Assembly: GCA_027600665.1 (NCBI GenBank)
Contig: JADGJL010000848.1
Span: forward strand, 1 to 12,882
DNA: 12,882 nucleotides
From: Irineochytrium annulatum
Taxonomy: Eukaryota > Chytridiomycota > Chytridiomycetes > Chytridiales > Chytridiaceae
Reading direction: 5' to 3'
The position numbers and the translations under genes are program-made. The notes beneath the pieces are model-generated. The model was not told the DNA's origin. It did no database searches and saw only the letters and a list, made by a program, of their open reading frames with translations. Positions 1-7,921 of this stretch are shown here, piece by piece; position 1 is the stretch's first letter; every line of letters begins with the position of its first letter.

Positions 1-1764
1 GCGCCCGGCCCAAGGTGACGAACGTCGGGGGGGGATGGGGGAACGCGCCGGACATCTCGCCCACCTCTGGTTAGTTGCTGCCACTTGACGTCCCACACTT
101 AACTCAGTTGGCTCCCTCGCAGGTGCCGCTGTGGAGAGCTTGGTTAAGGGGGTGGGATCATTGTCGACGGGTGCTCAGCCTGCCGCGAATGCAGATGATG
201 GCGACGAGCCAGAGGCGCCCAAGAAGCACGGAGCCTTGGTCGACGATGGGGAAAACGTGGTCGAAATAAAGCTCGCGGACCTCCAGGCCGATGTCAACAA
301 CCCCCTCTACTCAGGGGTCTCAACTTTTGAGGACCTCAATCTTCACCCCAACATTTTGAAGGGCCTCTACACCATGGGATTCAACCGACCCTCGAAGATC
401 CAGGAGCGTGCTCTTCCGATGCTGTTGGCAACACCCGCCAGAAATATGATCGGGCAGTCTCAGGTCTGGAATTTCGCCAGTAGCGATATGTGGCCTGATT
501 GTTGAACTTACAGTCGGGAACGGGCAAGACGGCCGCCTTCGCGTTGACGATGCTTTCAAAAGTGACACAAAGCAACCCGGCACCGCAGGTGCGTAGTTTT
601 CCGTTGTGAAGCATTGAATGTAGCTTACGACTTCGTTCAGGCAATTTGCTTAGCCCCTGCCCGTGAGCTGGCGCGTCAGATCCACGAGGTCGTGTCGGAG
701 ATGGGGAAATACACTCCGACGAAAATCGCGTTCGCCATCAAGGACTCGGTCCCTCGAGGGACGATGTGCGACGGACAGATCATCATTGGGACGCCGGGGA
801 CCGTTTTAGAGATGATCAAGAGGCGTCAGATCGACGTCTCCCATATAAAGATCTTTGTGCTGGACGAGGCCGACAATATGCTGGACCAGCAAGGGTTGGG
901 CGATCAGAGCATTAGGGTGAAGAAGTAAGTATCGACGTCCGTGCATCCCTTGCTGATTGTGCCAGCGCGATGCCGCCGGGCTGCCAGATCGTGTTGTTTT
1001 CGGCGACCTTCACGCCCACGCTGAGAAACTTCGCGACCCGCGTCGCCCCCGACGCGAACATGATCTCCCTGAAACAGGAGGAGCTATCGGTCGACGGCAT
1101 CCGGCAACTCTACATGGATTGCAAGAACGAGGACCACAAGGTCGACGTCCTTATGGCCATCTACGGCCTTCTCACCATCGGTCAGAGCATCATCTTCGTG
1201 CGGGTGCGTATGACCGTTGTCACTACAGTACGATTAACGCGTTTGCAGCGACGTGACAAGGCCGAGATGCTCACCCGCGTGATGAACGGTCAAGGGCACG
1301 AGGTGATTCACCTTCACGGAGGGCTCGACGCGGCGGAACGGGACCAGGCAATGGATGATTTTAGGAATGGGAAGAAAAAGGTCTTGATCGCCACGAACGT
1401 CCTTGCACGCGGCATCGATATCCTGCAGGTGAACGTCGTCATCAACTACGACATGCCATTGGACGTGAACCATAAGCCGGACCCGGATACGTACTTGCAC
1501 AGGATCGGGAGGACGGGGAGGTTTGCTTAATATCCGGTGATGTAGGCTAACGAGATGTAGGTTTGGTCGGACGGGTATCTCCATTAACTTCGTTCACAAC
1601 CGGGAGTCATATGAGGAGATGAAGGCAATCGAGACGCATTTTGGGAGGGAAATTACGAGGATCCCGACGGATGATTACCCGAAGATTGAGGCAATGTTAA
1701 AGAAGGCTGTTAAGGTTAGTTTTTATTTGGGCAATAAAGTGGTCGTTGAATCGTTTTATAGTAA
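1..1764 (+). CDS. DBP5: DEAD-box ATP-dependent RNA helicase, Dbp5/DDX19 type (5' partial)
   Basis: Dbp5 is an RNA-dependent ATPase that remodels mRNPs at the cytoplasmic face of the nuclear pore during mRNA export. Exons read as ≤69, 123-463, 514-588, 641-924, 966-1203, 1249-1520, 1561-1714 and 1762-1764, giving 477 residues with the start codon off the left edge (frame begins at base 3). All helicase motifs are visible in order: Q motif (GFNRPSKIQ), motif I SGTGKT (514-531), [16 protein letters not shown] (863-874), SAT (1000-1008), ARGID, and HRIGRTGR, which is split by the 1521-1560 intron. The Q-motif to motif I stretch, including [14 protein letters not shown], is typical of Dbp5 rather than of other DEAD-box helicases. 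The last intron (1715-1761) leaves only the stop codon TAA in the final exon, ending the protein in KKAVK like other Dbp5 proteins. Family assignment is firm; the extreme C-terminus is inferred. Confidence 0.93.
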
Positions 1765-2010
1765 ATGCTCGAGTATCTCGTATGAGCCAATGCTGGATAG
1801 AATATCACGACGCTTCAATTTTTCCCTCTTATCTATTTGTGGCTTCGGTTTTGATCTGTGGATATTTTGATTGCTATGAAGCTGAGGAGAGGCTTTCTCC
1901 AAAACCTAAAATACAACATAACCAAAGTTGCTTGTCGCTTGGATATCGGAAAGACACTTATACGTTGTCAGAACCTACTGGATTGGTGATCCAGCGCATA
2001 TCCCACAACG
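1765..2010. other. Intergenic region between DBP5 and the secreted-protein gene
   Basis: This 246-base gap holds the DBP5 3' end and the next gene's promoter, both transcribed rightwards. It is AT-richer than the flanking exons. I see no canonical AATAAA signal and no convincing TATA box. Reading frames across it are open only by chance. Confidence 0.5.
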
Positions 2011-2994
2011 ATGCTGTCGATGCAAGTCGCGTTATCGGCCGTGGTCGCCCTCCCGTCCCTGGTGTCGGCGTATGCCTATTTCTCATGCTCGCAGGCGGCG
2101 CCTAACCAGTCCGGCTGTCTCGGTACCATTCAGTTCTCCTTCCACCAACGCTCTCGTAACGTTTATTGCGAATTCAGGCTATCCTCGAAATGCGTCTGCC
2201 TTGGCTGCTAACGTATATCACACCTGGAACTGGACTCTCGTGAAAGAGAGCCCTGTTGATCCAGCGTATTCGCTCCTCTACCAATCCCGCCAGTCCAGCA
2301 TCAACCAATCTTACTCGGCTACCAACCCGATGGCTACGGTCTTCGTGGGCCAGCCATTGCAGATGCTATGGACGCGGGTGGATCACAACGATGGCACGAT
2401 TGAGGGTCAGCTCCTTCTCTGGTTTGTGAAGGTTTTTGTACTGACACCCCGCAAAAAGGCAGCCAGCGCGTGTGGGTATACTGCAACGCAAACAGTGCCG
2501 CCCTAAACGCCGCTACCGGCAAGGACTCTACCTCCGATGGCGGCCTCGTCGACATGCCCGGACCTTGGCACACCTCCAACTTCGACAATAACGGCACCGC
2601 GAACGCCGCCGTCAACTACACGCTCATGAACGAGTACTCGTACTGCTCCTCAAAGTCAGGCGACGTCAACGACCTCAACGAGGGCGACTGCACGTGCCTC
2701 CAAACTGACACCGGGCCTGACACCCGAAACGCCATCAACACGGATTACCAGCGGCAGTGTAGGGGGAACATGACGATACCGGCCGCGTGGGGTACGGGGA
2801 CGTTCAGCTGCGTTTGGTTTTACCAGATCAACAAGGCGGGCTATTTTAATCGCTACCCGTTCGCTTTCGAGGTCAATGTGCAGCAGCAGGGTTCGGCTTC
2901 GACAACGTCGACTACGACTCCGAAGTCGTCGGCATCGTCGGTGTATCCGGGATTGCTGACGTTGGCGGCCTTCGTCCTCACGCTCACCATTTGA
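2011..2994 (+). CDS. Secreted cysteine-containing protein, probably GPI-anchored (unknown family)
   Basis: I do not recognise this family. The ATG at 2011 opens a classic signal peptide (hydrophobic core ALSAVVALPSLVSA, likely cleaved near residue 20). Exon 1 is 2011-2122. The intron 2123-2177 (donor GTACCA, branch-like CGTAAC, acceptor CAG) joins phase 1 to exon 2 from 2178. The second intron is uncertain: 2406-2458 (GTCAGC/AAAG, phase 1; 291 residues), 2422-2462 (GTTTGT/GCAG, phase 2) or 2426-2466 (GTGAAG/CCAG, phase 0) all keep frame into the last exon, which stops at 2992-2994. The first and third choices give eight cysteines in the mature part, an even number suited to disulfides. Several N-glycosylation sequons are present (NAS, NWT, NQS, NGT, NYT, NMT). 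The C-terminus is a Ser/Thr/Lys-rich stretch followed by about 17 hydrophobic residues and no charged tail, as in GPI-anchor signals. Likely located at the cell wall or plasma membrane. No catalytic motif is evident. Confidence 0.68.
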
Positions 2995-3095
2995 AAATCT
3001 CCTTTTATTTCTCTCTTCGCATATGTAGTATGTACTGACTATCATCGAACATCCTTGCATTTTCTTGTAAAATACAATTGAGTTGCCGATTTATG

Positions 3096-3101
3096 CACGT
3101 G
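3096..3101. promoter_or_regulatory. CACGTG E-box, candidate Pho4-type site upstream of PHO84
   Basis: A perfect CACGTG palindrome in the context GCACGTGC lies 372 bases before the PHO84 start codon and about 180 bases before its TATA box. In Saccharomyces, Pho4 (bHLH) binds CACGTG in the PHO84 promoter under phosphate limitation. The same role here is inferred from motif and position only. A bHLH factor with another function, such as Cbf1 or a SREBP-like protein, could use the same core. Confidence 0.5.
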
Positions 3102-3114
3102 CGAGTGACTGGTA

Positions 3115-3148
3115 TTATCCTCCACGGCCCTGAACCGTTATCCTCCAC
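3115..3148. repeat. Direct repeat of TTATCCTCCAC in the PHO84 promoter
   Basis: Two exact 11-base copies, at 3115-3125 and 3138-3148, have starts 23 bases apart. Read on the minus strand each copy contains GGATAA, which matches the core recognised by fungal GATA zinc-finger regulators. The spacing is about two helical turns, so both copies would face the same side of the DNA. The regulatory role is inferred. Confidence 0.4.
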
Positions 3149-3283
3149 CAAGGGCCGGATTCGGTGAAGGCGCCTGGTAAACAGAATCTGCCAGCCAGCT
3201 AGCGGAACGCGCGCACGCGCCGGCTTGAATTCGCCACGGCGCGAAGATCATCGGCAACTTTCCCAGGCTATGCCTTCAAGCTG

Positions 3284-3290
3284 TATATAA
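3284..3290 (+). promoter_or_regulatory. TATA box of PHO84
   Basis: TATATAA stands alone in a GC-rich stretch, 183 bases before the start codon. A TSS a few tens of bases downstream would leave a leader of about 130-150 bases, which contains no ATG. Confidence 0.55.
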
Positions 3291-3472
3291 CCTGCTGCGG
3301 CCGCGCCCCGGGGTGAGCACCATCGCTCGCTCGGAGTTCGAATACTGGTTGACGGTCGGCCATCACCTGCTGCGTTCCCTCAAGCCCGCGTCATCAGCAG
3401 TCTGAGCTCCATCCTCCGACCCCGACGTCGTCCTCCCCGCCGCGACTGCAATCCGCGACCCCGGTTCCGTCG

Positions 3473-5793
3473 ATGATGACCAACGCCGGGATCTCGTCCG
3501 AGGGCTTTCTGATCAGCGCCGCGGGCCCCGGGCAGACAGACTCGCCGCAAAGCCTGCGGAAGCTTAACCAAGGCGGCCCCGGCTTGTCGGGTGGCCGTCA
3601 GTCGCCCAATACGCTGAACGGCGACATCGAGGCGTCGAACGACCGGAAGCCGAACCTTCGTCGGAGCAGGGCTCAGGTGTGTGTGATGTATTTTATAAGC
3701 CACGACCAAAGCGCGTTTTGCTGACCCATTTTTCTTTCTTGGCAGGCCTTCTCGCATCTGGATGAGGCCAAGCTGGGATGGTTTCATCTTCGAGCCGTGC
3801 TGGTGGCCGGCGCCGGCTTCTTCACGGACGCGTATGATATCTTTGTCATCTCCCAGGCTCTTCCCATGATGTAAGCCCTACTTTTTTAGCTTGCACACAC
3901 TCTAACTGACAGGCACGCTCAGATACCAAGTCTACTACTACTCCCTGGTCACCGGGTCATACCCGGGTCCTCCCGCGGTGCCCTACACACCACAGAACCG
4001 CCTCGTGGACTTCACCGGCTCTAAGGCCTACCCCGACTACGTCCACATCGACGCGCTTTTAAAGGCGTCGACGAATTGGGGCAATTTGATAGGCCAACTC
4101 GGCTTCGGCTACCTTGGCGACAGGGTATGTAACAACGCCATCCCATTTGTAATATTCATTTTAACGTTTTCGTTTCTTCCAGCTCGGCAGGAAAAAAATG
4201 TATGGCGTGGAACTCATCATCATGATCGTCTGCACAATCGGCTCCGCTATCGCTGCCCCCGCCGCCCGTGGCTTCGGCATCCTCATCATCCTCGGCCTAT
4301 GGCGCTTCTTCTTGGGCATCGGCATCGGCGGCGACTACCCGATGTCGGCCATCATCACTTCGGAATTTGCAAACGTCCGCTACAGGGGCATGATGCTCGC
4401 GGCCGTGTTCTCAATGCAGGGCATGGGGATCCTGATTGGTGGATTCGCGTTTCTGATCACGCTGGTGGCGATGAAGGGGCCGGTGCAGTACGACTTCTTG
4501 AACCTGGATTATGTTTGGAGGATTTGTCTGGGATTCGGGGTAATTCCCGGGTTAGCGGCCATATACTTCAGGCTTACGGTATGGACCGTCCGTGACATTT
4601 CTCGAAGGAAAGTGTAATTGACTGGTTGTGATGACAGATCCCCGAGACGCCCCGCTACACGGTCGACGTAAATGGGGACCACCGCAAAGCTCAAAAGGAC
4701 ATCGAGGCCGTGCTTGCCATGAACGAGTCGCGCAACGTGACGTCGGGCTACGCCGAGGAGGAGGCTATCAAGACCAACGTTGCCAAGAAAAGCTCGTTCA
4801 AGGACTTCAAGGCGTATTTCGGCCAATGGAGGAACATGAAGAACTTGATTGGAACCGCGTACTGCTGGTTCGCGCTTGATGTGGCTTGGTACGGGCTATC
4901 CCTGAACCAATCGGTCGTTTTGGGGTTGATCAACTTCAATGGGCCGTCGAAGGACGCTACGGGGGCCGTTCCGCCGCACGATGTGAGTTGCTTGCCATTT
5001 TTTGCATTGTTACAATTCTTACGTTCCTCGCTGCTTAGATCTGGGACACTTTCTACCAGCGCGCCGTCGGTAACGTTATTATCGCCGTGGCCGGAACAGT
5101 CCCCGGTAAGTGACTTCTTCATATTGTGAATTATGCCCGCAGGGATACTAACCATTACCTTTGAAGGCTACTACTTCTCCGTCTTCCTTATTGAACGCAT
5201 GGGTCGTAAGCCTATCCAGTTCATGGGCTTTGGCATTATTACCATCATCCTCATCGTCCTCGCGGCAGCCTGGAACCCGATCCACACGAACCAGACCGTT
5301 TTCGTGACGCTCTTCACGATCGCGCAATTTTTCTTCCAGTTCGGTCCAAACACAACCACGTTCGTTATTCCGGGCGAGATATTCCCGACGAGGTATAGGT
5401 CGACGGCGCATGGAATAGGTAATATTTAGCTTACCAAATTTGGGTTTGCATTTGTTGACTTTACCTTCTTGCTTTATCAGCTGCCGCTGCCGGGAAGGTG
5501 GGTGCCATTTTGGGGATTCAAGCTGTCGGGCCATACTTTACGGCAAACGCCTCGGCCGTTCTGTGGGCCTTCGCCGCTATCATGGCCTCGGGTGGTCTTG
5601 CGTAAGTAGACTAGCGTCTCCACTTCTCGCTCTTTGAGATGAATGCTGCTGACTTGCTGGCTTTTTATGCAGTACCTTCCTCTTGCCTGAGACGGCTGGC
5701 AGAAGTCTTGAAGAGTTGTCGGCGGAGGACGACGACGCCACCTTTGTCGGAGAGGAGACACCAGAAGCCCACCAGATGGCGGAACGGCGCTAA
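3473..5793 (+). CDS. PHO84: High-affinity H+/inorganic phosphate symporter, PHO84 family (MFS)
   Basis: Imports phosphate with protons across the plasma membrane. Exons: 3473-3676, 3746-3870, 3923-4124, 4183-4578, 4638-4982, 5039-5105, 5167-5418, 5481-5601, 5673-5793. All phases agree and give 610 residues, close to the roughly 590 of yeast Pho84. The N-terminus (about residues 1-75) is polar and disordered. TM1 contains FFTDAYD (95-99). MFS motif A reads [11 protein letters not shown], and the Pho84 signature [10 protein letters not shown] (D228) follows. A hydrophilic central loop (about 310-375) separates the two six-helix halves. W386, D390 and Y394 keep the i, i+4, i+8 spacing of the phosphate-binding residues known from Piriformospora PiPT. 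The second half has [33 protein letters not shown] and the terminal [12 protein letters not shown]. The tail is acidic. The first of two adjacent ATGs was chosen. Regulation by phosphate is suggested by the upstream CACGTG. Identity is secure. Confidence 0.96.
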
Positions 5794-5928
5794 TGTTGCT
5801 GCTTGTTGCATGTATATTTGTAGTTTACATCTTAAGTTCATCCCTTCATCTGTTTTGTTGCTTTCTGTTTATTCGAAGCAAATAAGTTGATATATCTCAC
5901 AAACCCCACACGGATCTAACTATGATCT

Positions 5929-5935
5929 TTTTATT
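5929..5935 (-). terminator. Candidate poly(A) signal of TAP42
   Basis: The minus strand reads AATAAAA here, about 66 bases after the TAP42 stop codon. Position and strand fit 3' end formation of that mRNA. The motif alone is weak evidence in fungi. Confidence 0.4.
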
Positions 5936-5992
5936 ACTGGTTAACGTTTACGACAAAATTGCTATTCTCAATGCGAAACAAATCCTTCGGTC

Positions 5993-5998
5993 AATAAA
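5993..5998 (+). terminator. Candidate poly(A) signal of PHO84
   Basis: The plus strand reads AATAAA about 200 bases after the PHO84 stop and directly beside the TAP42 stop codon (6001-6003). If used, the PHO84 mRNA would end inside the TAP42 coding region on the opposite strand. An earlier non-canonical site is equally possible. Confidence 0.35.
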
Positions 5999-6000
5999 TA

Positions 6001-7198
6001 TTACCCCTTGTTCATGCGGTTTCCCCAACCCCGCGGGTTTTCATCGCGAAAGTTATCAAAGTCGCGAGCCTTCATCGTTGCCGCGTCGACGGCGGCCTCG
6101 TCGTTGTCGTCAGCCTCGGGCTTTTCTGGTCGTTCGCTGCATAGTTGTTGGTATGCTGGGCGTTCAAATCGTTACTTACGTTCCACCCTGCAAAAAATTC
6201 CCTCGCGCAATCTCGTTTTCCAAAAACTGATCGATCGACATCGTTGGAAGATTATGACCCGGTCTAAAGACTTGACTCAGCAAATCTTTCCGGCTCGTGA
6301 TAATGAAGGGTTGCAGAGGCTGAAGGGAAATCAATATAAACCATAACAATACGGACTCAAACCTTGCCATCCTTGGACAACAGCGCAGTCGGCTTGCTCA
6401 CATCCAGCCGATCCAACCTATTCTCAATGTCCTCGACATTAACCCCCGTTGCCCCCTTCGCCCTATGCGCCTCCAATAACGCAACCTCATCCATCGCCGA
6501 CCTCATCTCCTCCATCGCCTTCTGTATGCTCAACTGCAGCGTCGTCAGCAGCGCCTCCCGCAACAGCTCCTCATCCACCGACTCGTCGTCCGCGTCCTTT
6601 GGCATCCTCGCCCTCAGCTCCTCCAGCTGCGTCCTCATGGCTTTCTCGCGCTTGTACCGCGCGATCTTGGCGCCGCGCTGCTTCTCCGCGTCCAGCTTCA
6701 CATTAGCGGAGACAGAAGCCATATGCCGCTTGTCCTCCTCCGCGAGGATCTCGTGCGTGTCGCAGCGAAAGAGAAAGCTCTCCAGCGCGCTCTTTGTCGG
6801 AATCTTAGATCGTTTGTACGTTCAAACAACCAAACCCACAAGCGATCCCTTCAGGTGATCAATGCGATCCCCGCCAACGATCTTCTGGTACAAGACGCCG
6901 ATGTAGAAGTCCACGAGCAGGTATCGGAGGTCGGAGGTGTTGATGTCGTCCAGTACCTCGTTTGAGCTGAAGATGCTCAGGGAGCGGACCATGGACGAGC
7001 AGTCCTGGAAGCATTGCAGGGCGCGGGCGATGTCTTTCTGTTTTAACAAAACGTAAGTCAGAGAACTGGTGGCTTTGTTACATGAGAGAACAATACCTGC
7101 AATGCGGGATCATTCGAGGAGAGCGACGAGGACTCTATGGATTGGTACAGCTCGTCCGCCTCACGGAACACCGTCTTCAGGGACCGCTCGTTCGCCAT
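6001..7198 (-). CDS. TAP42: TAP42/IGBP1 (alpha4) family regulator of PP2A-type phosphatases
   Basis: Tap42/alpha4 binds the free catalytic subunits of PP2A, PP4 and PP6 and, in yeast, acts downstream of TORC1 in nutrient signalling; it is cytosolic. Exons on the minus strand: 7198-7097, 7037-6840, 6791-6363, 6319-6180, 6136-6001. All phases agree, giving 334 residues (human IGBP1 has 339). Residues 1-120 are the helical N-terminal part, beginning MANERSLKTVF and including RIDHLK. The basic family helix AKIARYKREK lies near 141-150, followed by a charged helical segment. Then come DGKPLQPF, the stretch VFRPGHNLPTMSIDQFLENE, an acidic linker and the C-terminal family hallmark NPRGWGNRMNKG. The exon 2/3 join (6839-6792) gives the same spacing from RIDHL to the following Cys as in human IGBP1. 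The exon 4/5 join uses donor GTAAGT and acceptor GCAG at 6137; two nearer AGs break the frame. Very confident. Confidence 0.95.
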
Positions 7199-7560
7199 CG
7201 TGCCGTGACGATACGGACGAGACTGGGGCCGGGAATGCGACAGCTGAAGCGAAAGATCACGAAGAACAAAGATCGTGGATCAGGGCGGCAAACGTCGGCG
7301 CATGCGAGAGTGAAATTGTCGACTCCATTTCCGACTGACAACACCAGTGTATTGGATGTGGAACCTCGGTATCGAGCACCCGTCCGTGGAACTGGGGCGG
7401 GGACGGGAGTCGTCGCTTCTGCCAGATCGACTTTGGCGGAGAGCTAGGTGGACGACAGGATGCTTCCGAGCATACACCGGCCTCCTGAAGGACTCGCTGA
7501 CGCGCAGGTTGTTATAAAAATAATTGAGGACCTCGTCTTCTTTTTCCTCTCCCCTCAAAC
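7199..7560. other. Intergenic region upstream of TAP42 and of the plus-strand membrane-protein gene
   Basis: The two genes diverge here. The TAP42 side shows no TATA box and resembles a TATA-less housekeeping promoter. The right side ends in a TATA box and a pyrimidine-rich leader reading rightwards. Frames open on the minus strand (about 7280-7558) have no ATG start and no recognisable protein. Confidence 0.5.
7513..7520 (+). promoter_or_regulatory. TATA box plus CT-rich leader
   Basis: TATAAAAA is followed by a pyrimidine-rich block (about 7530-7556) and an ATG in good context (AAACATGCC) at 7561. A TATA box, CT block and ATG in 50 bases is a typical fungal promoter and start arrangement. 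It implies that transcription towards the membrane-protein gene begins near 7540, well before its first large exon. Confidence 0.5.
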
Positions 7561-7638
7561 ATGCCTGAGGAGGAAGCCGGGTCTTGGAATGTCATTCTAC
7601 TGACGGGTAATCGGCATGGATCATCCTCCTTTTATTAA
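7561..7638 (+). other. Short ORF or first coding exon of the downstream membrane-protein gene
   Basis: The ATG at 7561 opens a 25-codon frame beginning MPEEEAGSWNVILL. Two readings are possible. It may be an upstream ORF in the leader. Or it may be the first exon (7561-7606, phase 1) spliced by donor GTAATC at 7607 to acceptor CCAG at 7919, which joins in frame to the ATG at 7922. The 3' part of that 313-base intron has three CTAAC-type branch motifs (about 7845, 7855, 7880) and no AG between the middle one and 7919. Such a long intron would be unusual in this window. Confidence 0.35.
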
Positions 7639-7921
7639 TTAACCGACCCACCTTATAATTGCGCAACAATTGTAATGTACTAATGGTGATACGAACATGC
7701 AAGGCTCGTATGGGGTTGAATAAACGGGTCTTTATTTCTGGAACTGAGGCCGCGTCGAGGTAGCGAAGAATCAGATGGGCAAAAAGAAAAGACTGAAACA
7801 ATTTAAAATCCCCTCTCGCCACGGGGCTGATTATCCCAGCGCTGACTAACTACTTGCTAACCTCATGTTCCCCACCCATCCTAACAACGGGATTTACTGT
7901 TGCCGCGTAAATCTGCCAGAG

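Larger units (their letters stand above)
2995..3472. other. Intergenic region: 3' end of the secreted-protein gene and PHO84 promoter plus 5' leader
   Basis: The left 70-100 bases are AT-rich (3' UTR, with TATGTA-like elements near 3022-3032 but no AATAAA). The right part is GC-rich and contains a CACGTG box, a repeated TTATCCTCCAC element, a TATATAA box and a long leader. No ATG occurs between the TATA box and the start codon at 3473, so no upstream ORF is present in the leader. Confidence 0.6.
5794..6000. other. Convergent 3' region between PHO84 and TAP42
   Basis: This AT-rich 207-base spacer separates the two stop codons. It holds poly(A)-type signals for both strands, ordered so that each transcript must run past the other gene's signal. 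There is no credible coding potential. Confidence 0.6.

Noticed and set aside
1619..1870. DBP5 C-terminus read through to the stop at 1868-1870
   Set aside because: The extra residues after KKAVK are unlike any Dbp5 tail, and a GTTAGT donor sits exactly at the end of conservation.
2178..2994. Assignment of the secreted protein as a lytic polysaccharide monooxygenase
   Set aside because: The predicted mature N-terminus is not histidine, and the copper-site histidines cannot be placed; the resemblance near TFSCVWFYQ is too short.
3325..3360. tRNA box B-like string (GTTCGAAT) near 3333
   Set aside because: It does not match the box B consensus at flanking positions, and no box A or cloverleaf can be drawn; it lies in the PHO84 leader.
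7280..7558. Minus-strand open frame upstream of TAP42
   Set aside because: It has no ATG start and no protein-like pattern, and it overlaps the TATA box and leader of the opposite strand.
7592..7822. Minus-strand 76-codon frame
   Set aside because: Low-complexity AT-rich sequence without family resemblance, lying in the presumed 5' intron of the membrane-protein gene.
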